Assembly: GCF_042453785.1 (NCBI RefSeq)
Contig: NC_091671.1
Location: 40,814,501-40,878,500 of the forward strand
DNA: 64,000 nucleotides
Reading direction: 5' to 3'
From: Malus domestica
Lineage: Eukaryota > Streptophyta > Magnoliopsida > Rosales > Rosaceae
Part shown: positions 33,165-43,624 of the stretch, piece after piece
How positions within the stretch are numbered: position 1 is the stretch's first letter
Layout of the letters: every line of letters starts with the position of its first letter
Position numbers and translations under genes: made by a program
The notes under the pieces: generated by a model
Database searches by the model: none
The model's input: the letters and a program-made list of their open reading frames with translations, nothing else
What the model was told of the DNA's origin: nothing

Positions 33165-33440
33165 TATTTTAAGTGTCACTTGTCGCCAAATGAATAAGTC
33201 TCCGAATTTTTTATCTTTATATAATCTCAATAATTTTTTGAATATGATTTCGAGTGACACGTGTCGCTAACGTGAGTAACTCTCCAGATTTCTTATCTTT
33301 ATGTAATCTCAATAATTTTTCTGATAGGATTTCGAGTAACACGTGTCGCTAAAGTGAGTAACTATTCAGATTTCTTATATTTATGTAATATTAATAATAT
33401 TTCAAATAAAATTTCAAGTGCCACTTGTTGAGATGTAATT
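33165..33440 (+). repeat. Tandem repeat, about three ~85-bp units
   Basis: Units carry GAGTGACACGTGTCGCTAA (or variants), then GAGTAACTCTCCAGATTTC and TTATGTAATCTCAATAATTT. The ACACGTGT core is a palindrome. Units have diverged by substitutions. I see no coding content. Confidence 0.75.
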
Positions 33441-33698
33441 GATTGTACAAATTTTAGATATGATTCTTATCTACCTTGTACTTTTTATCTTCGGCTTTAA
33501 ATGTGGTAAGAATGGTGAAGGTATTTGTAGGACCGAGCGATGCTTTTACCCAGACTTGCAACTAGTTCGTCGTTTAACAAAATCATAACTGTATCTCTAT
33601 AACAAAATTCCTGTCACATTCCAGCAGCGCCAAATCTTGGATCAAGATTCAATCAACACACACAGAGACTGAAGGTTGAAGAAGTAGAGTAGGAAGGG

Positions 33699-34831
33699 AG
33701 GTGGACGACGTGCCGCTGGACGAGAAGGCGAAGAGGATGAGGGATCTGCTGTCGAGCTTTCTACTCCCCTGACCCTTCGATGTCGTCTCCCAACTCTAAT
33801 TCCTCGTCCAAGTGCGGCACTCTCGACGCCATCAACTCCACCTCTTTCGATCCCGACCAGTACATGCATCTCCTTGTACAATCTCCAACTCTTATGTTTT
33901 ACCAAATACATGACTGATTCACTGGTAGTAATTAGGGCAGATTTAGGGTTGAATTGGAAGGCTGTGTCGTGAAATTTATGTTATTTACGTCGTAGCGAAG
34001 TTTGTAGAGGCGAAAAAATGGAATTAGTGGCTGCTCAAATAAAATGTCATCAAGTTGTTTTGAATTGAGCTGGGAATTTAGTGGAGTGGAACGAAACCAT
34101 TGGTTTTCGTAATACAATTGGAAATGAAATTCGGTTAGGAATTTATCCGATAAGTTGATTGCGCATGATTTGTGGCATTTGTAATTTGAATTTTGAATGA
34201 TCATAATATGCTCATTTTGTTATCGAATATGAGGCAGATATTCGAACTTTGAATCAGCATTGTGAGTTGTATGAACTTTGCAGGTACACAGGTCAAACTT
34301 GGAAGGGCTTCTACAGAGACACGTTGAAATGGCTGCTGAGATAAAGAATCTTGATACTGACTTACAAATGTTAGTATACGAGAACTACAACAAGTTTATT
34401 AGCGTGACAGATACTATTAAACAGTAAATCTTTATTTTTATTGATTTGTTTACTTTTACATGTCGATGAAATCTCTGCTAATACGGGCCATATAACATTT
34501 ATTGTGTTTTGGCTTGTATATAATTTAACAAAAAATCTCTTATGTCGTCAAATTCAATTCGGCCAATCTTATATGATTTTTCCATCAGAATGAAAAGTAA
34601 TATTGTGGGCATGGAGGCAAACATGGAACAGCTCCTTGAGAAGGTACGCTCAATTGTTTTTTCTTTAACCCAGGCTCGCTGAAGCTGTATTTTTGTTTCA
34701 AAGGAAAAAGAAGGAAAAAAGGAGTCTAATAGTAGCTTACTTTCACATTGGCAATGATTGCAGATAATGTCTGTGCGATCTAGAAGTGCTGGGGTTAACA
34801 CTCGTCTTTTTGAGAAGAGGGAACACGCAAC
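33699..34831 (+). pseudogene. VPS51 5' fragment (exons 1-4)
   Basis: Reading gives DDVPLDEKAKRMRDLLSSF, SFDPDQYMHLLV, then SNLEGLLQRHVEMAAEIKN, ENYNKFISVTDTIK, MKSNIVGMEANMEQLLEK and [10 protein letters not shown]. This is the N-terminal part of plant VPS51, a subunit of the GARP/EARP tethering complexes at the Golgi. Exons near 33699-33880, 34284-34423, 34589-34643 and 34764-34831 keep their intron borders, so the fragment came from genomic DNA, not from mRNA. One extra T after the LLSSF codons shifts the frame. At about 34831 the sequence changes in mid-exon to an ABC transporter. The start codon is not evident. Confidence 0.82.
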
Positions 34832-36028
34832 CTTCTTCGTAAAATTCTGGTTGTTAGCAATATTTGTTGTGGTATTTATAAAAGCACTTGCTGTGATGTT
34901 TGTGGGGCTTAAAACAACTCAAACATTTTTCAAGCAAATTCTTCACGGCATCCTGCATGCCCCCATGTCGTTTTTCGATACTTCACCAATTTTGGAAGAA
35001 TTCTGAGTAGGGTAAGCTTTTGTCATACTTGATGTTAACTGATGAGGATTTTTCTGTCCATCAGGCATCAACTGATCAGACGAATATCGATCGACTTCTT
35101 CCCTTCATGTTGGGAATTACCATTGCCATGTTCTTTACTGTGCTTGCCATCTTTATCATCGTATGCCAATATTCATGTCCCACTGTATTCTTGCTGATTC
35201 CGCTTGCTTGGCTTAAAGTCTGGTATCGGGTATGTTCGTTCATTTTGTTACGGTGTTAATATTTATCAGTAACCTGTAACTATAATGTTGCACTCAATGC
35301 TGAAGACTTTTGTACTTATTCTATTTTAGGGTTATTTTCTTGCATCGTCTCGAGAGTTAACTTGACTCGATTCAATCACGAAAGCTCCTGTAATCCATCA
35401 TTTCTCAGAAAGCATATTAGGGGTCATGACAATTCGCTCTTTCAGAATGCAAAACATGTTCTCCAAGGAAAACATTAAACGAGTTAATGCCAACTTGCGT
35501 ATGGATTTCCACAACTATGGGTCCAATGAGTGATTGGGTTTCCGATTGGAGATGCCTGGGAGTTTACTTTTCTGCATTTCCACTATGTTCATGATCTTGT
35601 TGCCAAGCAGTATTATAAAGCCAGGTATTTAAACCTTCCCGATCCTTCTTGTTTTAGTTCATTATTATTATAATGTCAGATCGAGTCTCGGCTATAAGCA
35701 AGATTTGAGGAGTGTTAGCATCGTGTTTTGATATATCTAACATAAATGAGCGACAGTGGATGATTGTTTGTTGCACAGATTTGACTAAACCGGTTTTTCC
35801 TTTATGGTGCAGAGAATGTTGGTTTAACTGTCTCCTACGGACTGTCCCTTAATGGTGTGCTGTTCTGGGGTCATATATTTTAGCTGCGTCGTTGAAAATA
35901 GGATGGTGTCGGTTGAGAGGATATAACAGTTTACAAACATTCCATCAGAAGCATCATGGAAGCTTGTAGACCGTGTTCCTCCTCCAAATTGGCCTTCCCG
36001 TGGCCACTTTGAGCTCAAAGACTTGCAG
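34832..36028 (+). pseudogene. ABCC (MRP-type) transporter middle fragment
   Basis: Reading gives the second transmembrane domain of a plant C-subfamily ABC transporter: [71 protein letters not shown], then SVERIKQFTNIPSEA with damage. It stops at the first strand before the nucleotide-binding domain (GHFELKDLQ). Exons near 34832-35011, 35065-35229, 35330-35624 and 35813-36028 keep GT..AG borders. The frame is broken by a small change in the FDTSPSGRILSR region, by several stops and by shifts. Both ends are missing. Closest recollection is the ABCC4/ABCC14 group; the exact paralogue is uncertain. Confidence 0.8.
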
Positions 36029-36139
36029 GTCAGTTTGTCTTCAATTCTGTTTATAACTTCGACGGTTTGAATGCACGTTTTCATTAGTTGGTAGTCACCA
36101 TTACTTTGTCTCAAGCTAATAGGGCTTGATTGTTGTAAT

Positions 36140-37312
36140 GTTTAGTTTTTCAAGAAACATGCATGTAATTTACTAATCCACCGCAATCATAATAAATATT
36201 AATATTAGGAGTTAATTTTAGTGAAATTTGCAAATCAAATAATGTGGTTGTAGATAATTGAAATATAAATAAAGTGTATTATTGACACATCATTTATTTC
36301 GTAAATTTGATTTTTAAAATTTAGTCTCCTTAGCATACATACATATATATACATATATATATATATATAATATATGTATGCTCAAAACCGAAAGAGAGTT
36401 GTTAGACTAACCGCAGCCAGAGGGTTGTTGATCGTGGGAGGAGCAACAGAGAATGACACCAACAGTTATTTTCATAATTTTGAATTTACGATGACCTTTT
36501 CTTCTTCCTTACCGTGGTCAGGGTAAAAAAACTAATAGGACAAATCCACCTCCTTCACATAGCAAACCTTCTGCGTAAACCCACTGTTGATTGCCTTATG
36601 CTACATGAATATAAATCACAATTTGACAAATAAAAAGTTCATTAAAATTTTGAAGAAGAAGAAAAAAAAAAAAAAAAATAAATAAATAAAACCTTCCTCC
36701 ATTGTACAAAATTTAGCAACGTATTCGACATGTACCACCACCACATCTATTCTTCTCATTCTACCAAGGTTAATTGTGAGCCACTAAACATTGTAATTTG
36801 TAGAGTGAACAAAAATGTTGACTAATCCACTGCAATCATAATCAAAATAAAGAGTTGGTATTTGTATACAGACTATAACTATTCATGTACACACTAACAA
36901 TAAAAAAGTCGAAACGTGATTGGAGCCCATACAAACTAAGAAATTGATCTGATAATTTAGGGTTTGAAGGAGCGGGTATTCTGACTCATAAACCTTGCTC
37001 GATTTCTCTAAGGCCCATTGTGCACGTACATGATTTTCAATGGCTGTAGGATCTCAATTGCAAGGCTGAAAATAAGTGGCAGGGTGAGCTCCCACCGAAT
37101 CCCCAAAAACAATATTTGTGACACGAGTGATGATCAAGGGCATCCAAGGGTGCAACAAAGTAAATCAAAGAATATAATATTTGATGTAACAGAAAACCTT
37201 ATAGTGCGAGTTGTGTTAATTTTTTCGGTTGTCCAGAAGATAATATGCTATCATATATTCATATATAAGACTAATTACATGAGTTTGCCACACTTGTTCA
37301 GGGTGTAATAAA
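36140..37312 (+). repeat. Diverged partial copy of the array unit (3' half)
   Basis: From about 36400 to 37260 the order of landmarks matches 46910-47720 in the tandem array: GTTGTTAGACT, GATCGTGGG, GAATGACACCAAC, GCCTTATGCTACA, CACAATTTGACAAATAAAAAG, then the poly(A) tract, CATCACATCT-like and ACTATAACTATTCATGTACAC stretches. It is clearly more diverged than the array copies are from each other. An AT microsatellite at about 36338-36375 precedes it. Confidence 0.7.
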
Positions 37313-37736
37313 ATCTTGCATTTTGAAAAATATGCCTAAAGAATTCATTCGAAAACCCGAAAACAAAAAGATCGACAAACTTTCTCGTGTAAACTCACAC
37401 AATGGTATGTGGATGCATGTAATGTACGTATATATTTTTTATTTTCTTATGCACCACCACTACATTTATTCTACCCGTAACTTGCATGACCAAGCTCGAT
37501 TGCTAACCACTATTAGACTAGACATTATTGACACAAAATTCAATTTGTAAATTAAAATTTTCAAATTTAGCCTCCTTAGCACCATAAAAAGAATCCAACG
37601 AAAAAAGCCCAAAAAAAAAAATTTCCGCTTATAAAAAAGCCTTTACAGTTACATCATCACTCTCACGTCACTCCCTCTCTCACATCACTCCCTCTCTCAC
37701 TCTCGCATCTTTTTTGTTTCAACCAAGCAACCCAGA

Positions 37737-38463
37737 ATGGCGTTTCGTGCCGGTAGCATCGCTTACCTGTTAAGAAAATTGAAGGGTGTTGTAAGAGGCG
37801 GAAGTGGAGGCGGTGCCCCGGCCATGGCCCGAACACCGAATGTCAAGTTAGAACTTGACATTTCGGCGTCCCACTGAAAAGATGTCGTTCGGGTGACCGC
37901 CCACCCAAACAACTATCCGATAGCGAAGCAGCTGATGGCTGCTGCTCAGCCTGAGAGGACAGGGTTCATAGATCACCTTGCATAGCTTAACTTGGCCTTC
38001 ACAACCGGAGAGCTGGTCTCGCCGAGTTTTTCTGAAGGCTAAGGAAAGCGGAGTCAATGAAACTGTAAAAGACATTTTGAACAATGAGGTGGAACAACAA
38101 CTCCAGTATTTACTTCGGGAGGCTGAAAAAAACTCAGAGAACATGAAATACCTCACAGAGGTAGTGGAGTATGTTGCCAAACAGGCCTTACCAAAGGGAG
38201 TTCCTCCTCCTCCTGCTCGTCCTCCAGCATCGCCGAAGGAGGGAGCCAATGGCAAGAACGGTAACAACAAGTCGGAGGGCAATGGTGCCGGAGCAAACGG
38301 TGATCCTCCTGCCTGTCCTCAAGCATCGTCGAAGGAGGTAACCAATGGCAAGAACAGTAATGGCAAGTCGGAGGGCAATGGTGGCGGAGCAAACGATGAT
38401 GGCGGGGATCTTCCGGAACCAGATGATTTTTTTGGAGGTTTTTTAGGAGGAAAAAGTTGGTAG
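37737..38463 (+). pseudogene. Unrecognised family member, IR1 left arm
   Basis: Reading from ATG 37737 gives MAFRAGSIAYLLRKLKGVV, a Gly-rich stretch, then ARTPNVKLELDISASH. The frame then has a TGA where the right arm has CGA. A further stop falls in HLAxLNLAF, and a small shift follows. The 3' part is open: ESGVNETVKDILNNEVEQQ, YLTEVVEYVAKQ, a PPPPARPP stretch and an Asn/Gly/Lys-rich tail ending GGKSW. The helical middle could form a bundle. I do not recognise the family. It is related to the array copies at 46250, 55290 and 58877. The leader is rich in CACTCCCTCTCTC, as in those copies. Confidence 0.65.
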
Positions 38464-38569
38464 TTTTTGCCGGAACGGTAACGGCGAGTCACTTGCTCTT
38501 TTTTGTTTTTTGTTTTTGTTTTTTTTGGTGAACAGAGCAAGTGACTCGCCGTTACCGTTCCGGCAGAAA

Positions 38570-39280
38570 CTACCAACTTTTTCCTCCTAAGAAACCTTCA
38601 GAAAAACTATCTGGTTCCTGCAGATCCCTGCCATCACCGTTTGCTTCGCCATCATTGCCCTCCGACTTGCCGTTACTATTCTTGCCATTGGCTCCCTCCT
38701 TTGGCGATGCTTGAGGATAGGCAGGAGGATCACCGTTTGCTCCGGCACCATTGCCCTCCAACTTGCTGTTACCGTTCTTGCCTTGGCTCCCTCCTTCGGC
38801 AGTGCTGGAGGACGAGCAGGAGGAGGAGGAATTCCCTTTGGTAAGGAGTGTTTGGCAACATACTCCACTACCTCTGTGAGGTATTTCATGTCCTCTGAGT
38901 TTTTTTCAGCCTCCCGAAGCAAATACTGGAGTTGTTGTTCCACCTCATTGTTCAAAATGCCTTTTGCAGCTTCATTGACTCCGCTTACCTTAGCCTTCAG
39001 AAAAGCTCGACGAGCTTTCACGACCAGTTGTGAAGGCCAAGTTAAGCTATGCAAGGTGATCTATGAACCCTGTCCTCTCAGGCTGAGCAGCTACTTCGCT
39101 ATCAGATAAGTTGTTTGGGTGGGCGGTCACCCGAACGACATCTTTTCGGTGGGACGCCGAAATGTCAAGTTCTACCTTGACATTTGGTGTTCGGGCCATG
39201 GCTTGGGCTCCACTTCCGTCTCTTATAGCACCCTTCAATTTTCTTAACAGTTAAGCGATGCTACCAGCGCGGAACGCCAT
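38570..39280 (-). pseudogene. Unrecognised family member, IR1 right arm
   Basis: This is the minus-strand counterpart of the left-arm copy. It starts MAFRAGSIA, with TAA a few codons later where the left arm has TAC. It keeps an Arg codon in SHRKDVVRVTAHPNN, where the left arm has a stop. A segment reading GVNEAAKGILNNEVEQQ and YLTEVVEYVAKHSLPKG is open. The tail repeats GKSEGN-like motifs. Each arm is broken at different places, so neither encodes the full protein. Confidence 0.65.
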
Positions 39281-39676
39281 TCTGGGTTGCTTGGTTGAAA
39301 CAGAAAAGATGTGAGAGGGAGTGACGTGAGAGTGATGATGTGACTGTAAAGGCTTTTTTATAAGTGAAATTTTTTTTTGGGCTTTTTTCGTTGGATTCTT
39401 TTTATGGTGCTAAGAAGGCTAAATTTTAAAATTGAATTTTGTGTCAATAATGTCTAGTCTAATAGTGGTTAGCAATCGAGCTTGGTCATGCAAGTTACGA
39501 GTAGAATAAATGTGGTGATGGTGCATAAGAAAATAAAAAATATATACGTACATTACATGCATCCACATACCATCGTGTGAGTTTATACGAGAAAGTTTGT
39601 CAATCTTTTTGTTTTCGAGTTTTCGAATGAATTCTTTAGGCATATTTTTCAAAATGTAAGACTTGTAGAACTCCGT

Positions 39677-40606
39677 AGATATGACCTACGTGGAACTCCT
39701 GCTGAAAACATTAATCTTCCACCAGCCCTTTTGTCAAGATTTGATCTTTCTTGGTTAATCCTGGATCGAGCAGATATGGATAGTGATCTTGAGATGGCTA
39801 GGCATGTTGTCTATGTCACCAGAATAAAGAATCTCCGGCTCTTGGCTTCACTCCACTTGAGCCATCTGTTATTCGGTAAATTTCACATCTTTTACCATGG
39901 AAAGCTCAGCAGTACTGATTTCAGGATATTCTCTTTTGTTTTAGTCTTTCTATTGATCACTTCTACATACGAACGAATATAAGTCTGTATAGAACTTGTA
40001 ATTTGTAAAACTACCTAAATCTTTATTTTCAAGTCTGCTGATTGTGGGACTTTCTGATAAGATTCTTTTATTAATTTTTTTCAGGGCATATATTTCTGCG
40101 GTGAGAAGATTGTCTCCTTCAGTCCCACAGGAACTTGAGGAGTATATTACTAGTTCCTACTCTAGCATTCGGCAAGAAGAAGCTAAATCGAATGCACCCC
40201 ACTCCTATACAACTGTGAGAACTCTGCTCAGCATTCTTCGAATATCGGCTGTAAGTCCTGCTTTTCATATTTTCGTTTATATAAATGCGGTTCCGTAAAT
40301 ATATGCTGTGTATCACAAAAGAATGAGATGGCAAGAAATGATACAGCAATATATGCTGTGCATAAAAAATTACCGAGGTGGCGAAATGGAATAGTTTCTA
40401 GCCATCTACATTGGCATAGGGTTTGGGGTGCAAGAATGATGTTCTGCCGTCTGCATATGTCGAAGTTCTCTTTGTGCTCAGATGATCGGCAGAAATCTGG
40501 TCTGGATCCTATCAGTGATATCTATTCAATTTTGCGAGATGAGTATGAGACGACTGGCAAGCAGGATGTGAGCTATGCAAATGCACTAAATCTGATTTCT
40601 AGGAAG
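39677..40606 (+). pseudogene. MCM7 3' fragment
   Basis: Reading gives [39 protein letters not shown], then [35 protein letters not shown] and [20 protein letters not shown]. These match the AAA+ core end and C-terminus of the replicative helicase subunit MCM7. The SRFD arginine-finger motif is intact. A single-base loss right after RHVVYV shifts the frame; the next coding stretch ([15 protein letters not shown]) is readable in the shifted frame. Introns remain at 39876-40084 and after 40250. Sequence ends at an exon border, 40606. The upstream three quarters of the gene are absent, so this is a fragment, not a gene. Confidence 0.85.
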
Positions 40607-41764
40607 GTTAGTTTTTGCAAAGCATCTTGTGATCGATGTTCAGAGATATGACTGAATGTCATCTGATGCCAAAATAACTGCACTGCTTATCATGTCAAAC
40701 AACTAGTACAAAACTTGGAAGTGATAGGAATATAACTATATAAATCAGAGTAGTAGAAATTTAAAATATATATCTCAAAAAATGAAAATTCTTGGTATTC
40801 CTGTCCGAAATTCTATCTATTTCGTCTCAAGCCATGTGGAATGTGTGCCCTTAAAAATGAAAATGGCACACCTGTTTTGATTCCTTAAAATTTGTAATAA
40901 TTTTTTGATGCGGTAAAAAAATTTCCATGGCACTCAAATTAAATTAATCACTTGTATATTTGTTCTTCACACACACTAGCCTAGTTACCATTAACGATGT
41001 ATTCTGAGAAAGCTTCTTAAGATTCATATAAAACATTCCAAAGATGTTTAAGTAATTTTTTTTCATATTCCGACTTGAATTTTTTTTTCAATATAAAAAA
41101 CTTACTAATATTTATCTTACTTGATAAATGATAAGACTGTTTTCAAATAGCCCATAACATTTTCCTTTGAAGGTATTATTGTAGATAATTTGGGTTTGTG
41201 ATTGTGTAAATTCTAGATAGATTTGAATACTAGTTATTTTTAATCCTTTATGATTGTATTTACTTGGAGGACAAGTTAATGCTTTCCTTATCTTCTACTA
41301 TAAAGTATAATTAAAGTCATTGTGTAGGGGAAACCGGCACAAAAGCGTTGAAGCCCAAGTGGGCTAACCCTGGATAAGGCCCAAAAAGAATGGGTTTGAT
41401 TCGGGGCACCCAAGCTTTGCCGGGTGCGTGTGATCGCCGGAGTTAGCTAAACGGTGCCGCCACGTTTGTGGTGTTCTCAGGCAAGGCCGAGTCGGAGTGT
41501 AAGCAAAAACCCAGTCTTGCGGAGGTTTGCGAGTGCATAATCCAATTCTCAATTCACACAGAGGATAGAGAAGGAGAGGGAAGGAAGAGAGAGAGCAGAA
41601 CAATAGTTATTGTTTATATTTTTGTGTGTAAATTTTGATATCACTACAATCCAAAGAGCAATGCTTTGTTCACAAAAAAAAAAAAGAACAAAAAAGAGCA
41701 AGTGACTATTGCCAGCATTTCCAACAAATTTCCCAAATACCAAGTAAAAACCCTCCAACAGAAA

Positions 41765-42060
41765 CTACCAATTTTTTCCTCCTAAAAAAAAACCTTCAGA
41801 AAAATCCTCCTGTCCGACAGATCCCTTCCGTCACCGTTTGCTCCACCACCGTTGCCCTCCGACTTGCCGTTACCGTTCTTGTCATAGGCTCCCTTCTTCG
41901 GCGGTGTTGGAGGACGGGCAGGAGGAGGAGGAGGAACTCCCTTTGGTAAGGAGTGTTTGGCAACATACTCCACTACCTCTGTGAGGTATTTCATGTTCTC
42001 TGAGTTTTTTTTAACCTCCTGAAGCAAATACTGGAGTCGTTCCTCCACTTCATTGTTCAA
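41765..42060 (-). pseudogene. Gene-family 3' fragment, IR2 left arm
   Basis: Minus-strand reading gives LNNEVEERLQYLLQEVKKNS, then ENMKYLTEVVEYVAKHSLPK, a Pro-rich stretch and a Gly/Asn/Lys tail. It corresponds to the 3' half of the IR1 family member. The 5' half, including the start, is missing at the palindrome centre. Some frame remains open across the centre, but only through the artificial junction. Confidence 0.65.
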
Positions 42061-42073
42061 TGAAGCTGGCATT

Positions 42074-42390
42074 TTGAACAATGAGGTGGAGGAACGACTC
42101 CAGTATTTGCTTCGGAAGGTTAAAAACAAACTCAGAGAACATGAAATACCTCACATAGGTAATGGAGTATGTTGCCGAACACTCCCTTCCAAAGGGAGTT
42201 CCTCCTCCTCCTGCCCGTCCTCCAGCACCACCGAAGGAGGGAGCCAATGACAAGAACAGTAATGGCAAGTCGGAGGGCAAGGGTGGAGGAGCAAACTGCA
42301 AGGGTGGCAAAGCAAACGGTGACGGAGGGGATCTGCTGGAACCGGATGATTTTTCTGGAGTTTTTTTTTTTAGGAGCAAAAAGTTGGTAG
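42074..42390 (+). pseudogene. Gene-family 3' fragment, IR2 right arm
   Basis: This is the plus-strand counterpart of 41765-42060. It carries the same LNNEVEERLQYLL start. A small shift follows after about 20 codons, then the VEYVAEHSLPKG and PPPPARPPAPPKEG stretch, with tail motifs NGKSEGKGGG. It ends near KSW followed by TAG, like the IR1 copies. Confidence 0.65.
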
Positions 42391-43169
42391 TTTTTACTTG
42401 GTATTTGTTGGAAATGCTGGCAGTAGTCACTTGCTCTTTTTTGTTCTTTTTTTTGGTGAACGGAGCATTGCTCTTTGGTTTGTAGTGATATCAAAATTTA
42501 CACACAAAAATATAAATAATAACTATTGCTCTGTTGTCTCTCTTCCTTCCCTCTCTCTCTGTGAGAATTGGATTCTGCACTCGCAGACCTCCGCAAGGCT
42601 GTGGGTTTTTGGTTACACCTCGACTTGGCCTCGCCTGAGAACACCACAAATGTGGCGGCGCTGTTTAGCTAACTCCGGCGATCACACGCACCCGGCAAAG
42701 CTTGGGTGCCCCGAATCAAACCCACTCTTTTTGGGCCTTGTCCAAGGTTAGCCCACTTGGGCTTCAACCCTTTTGGGCCTGTTTCCCCTACACAATAACT
42801 CTAATTATACTTTATAGTAGAAGATAAGGAAAGCATTAACTTGTCCTCCAAGTAAATACAATCATAAAAAATAACTAGTATTCAAATCTATCTAGGATTT
42901 ACACAATCCCAAATTATCTACAATGGTACCTTCAAAGGAAAACGTTATGGGCTATTCAAAAACGATCTTATCATTTATCAAGTAAGATAAATATTAGTAA
43001 GTTTTTTATATTGAAAAAAATATTCAAGTTGGAATATGAAAAAAAATTACTTAAACATATTTGGAATGTTTTATATGAATCTTAAGAAGCTTTCTTAGAA
43101 TACATCGTTAATGGTAACTAGGCGTGATTAATTTAATTTGAGTGCCATGGAAATTTTTTTACCGCATCA

Positions 43170-43624
43170 TATAAATCTACGTAGGTTTTATCCTTTTAAA
43201 TTTACCCATTTATCTGTGCTATACGATATGATCTAATTATCTCATCGTACATTTCGGAAAGTGATCCTCTCCGAATCTCTTCCACCAAGATCATCGGATC
43301 AAGTGATCCGGGCCTTCCAAATTTCATCTAACGGGAAAAATTTATTACAAATCTCGATTAGCAATTGAGTTGTGGATTATTGATTAGATTCAGTGGATAG
43401 AACACGATTTTGGACACGTCTTGTCCAACATGTATAGTTTTGTGTGTTTTTACCGTAGAATTAAGATGTAGGATATTGAATACGTGTTTCAAATATTTAT
43501 GTATCAAATACGAAGAGATTTTTTTCACTGGGTGTGGAACGCGTGCGTCTTAGATCTCATTTAAATTAGGCCTCTTACCTTTCATCATTTATCGTATTGT
43601 TGATCAAGAAGAGGAAAAAAAATA
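43170..43624. other. Unassigned spacer between IR2 and the array
   Basis: I see no gene. The first ~75 bp continues a sequence that resembles about 1120-1190. The rest is unique within the window. Confidence 0.4.

Larger units (their letters stand above)
31000..33640. other. bZIP upstream region and AT-rich intergenic
   Basis: About 31000-31300 is the distal leader and promoter of the bZIP gene, with GA-rich stretches. Beyond that the DNA is AT-rich with no recognisable gene. It contains the repeat at 32700-32875 and the tandem repeat at 33165-33440, annotated separately. Confidence 0.4.
37313..39663. repeat. Long palindrome IR1 (arms ~1.15 kb, 36-nt spacer)
   Basis: The left arm 37313-38498 and right arm 38535-39663 are inverted copies. 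The outer end reads TTTTGAAAAATATGCC on the left and its complement GGCATATTTTTCAAAA on the right. The centre reads GCGAGTCACTTGCTC, a T-rich spacer of 36 nt, then GAGCAAGTGACTCGC. The arms differ by scattered substitutions and small indels, so the structure is not brand new. Each arm carries a gene-family copy whose 3' end faces the centre (tail to tail). A transcript crossing it would fold into a hairpin of more than 1 kb. Confidence 0.9.
40916..43169. repeat. Long palindrome IR2 (arms ~1.1 kb, 13-nt spacer)
   Basis: The left arm 40916-42060 and right arm 42074-43169 are inverted copies. The outer end reads TGATGCGGTAAAAAAATTTCC and is mirrored at 43150-43169. The centre reads CACTTCATTGTTCAA, 13 nt, then TTGAACAATGAGGTG. 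Each arm holds a fragment of the same gene family as IR1, but head to head, reading away from the centre. The outer parts hold a GGGCTAACC / CCGGCGATCACACGCACCC region of unknown origin. The arms remain very similar, with small indels. Confidence 0.9.

Noticed and set aside
33699..36028. A fused VPS51-ABC transporter gene
   Set aside because: The junction is in mid-exon, frames are shifted in both halves, several stops follow, and both genes lack essential parts. It is a decayed chimera and not a fusion protein.
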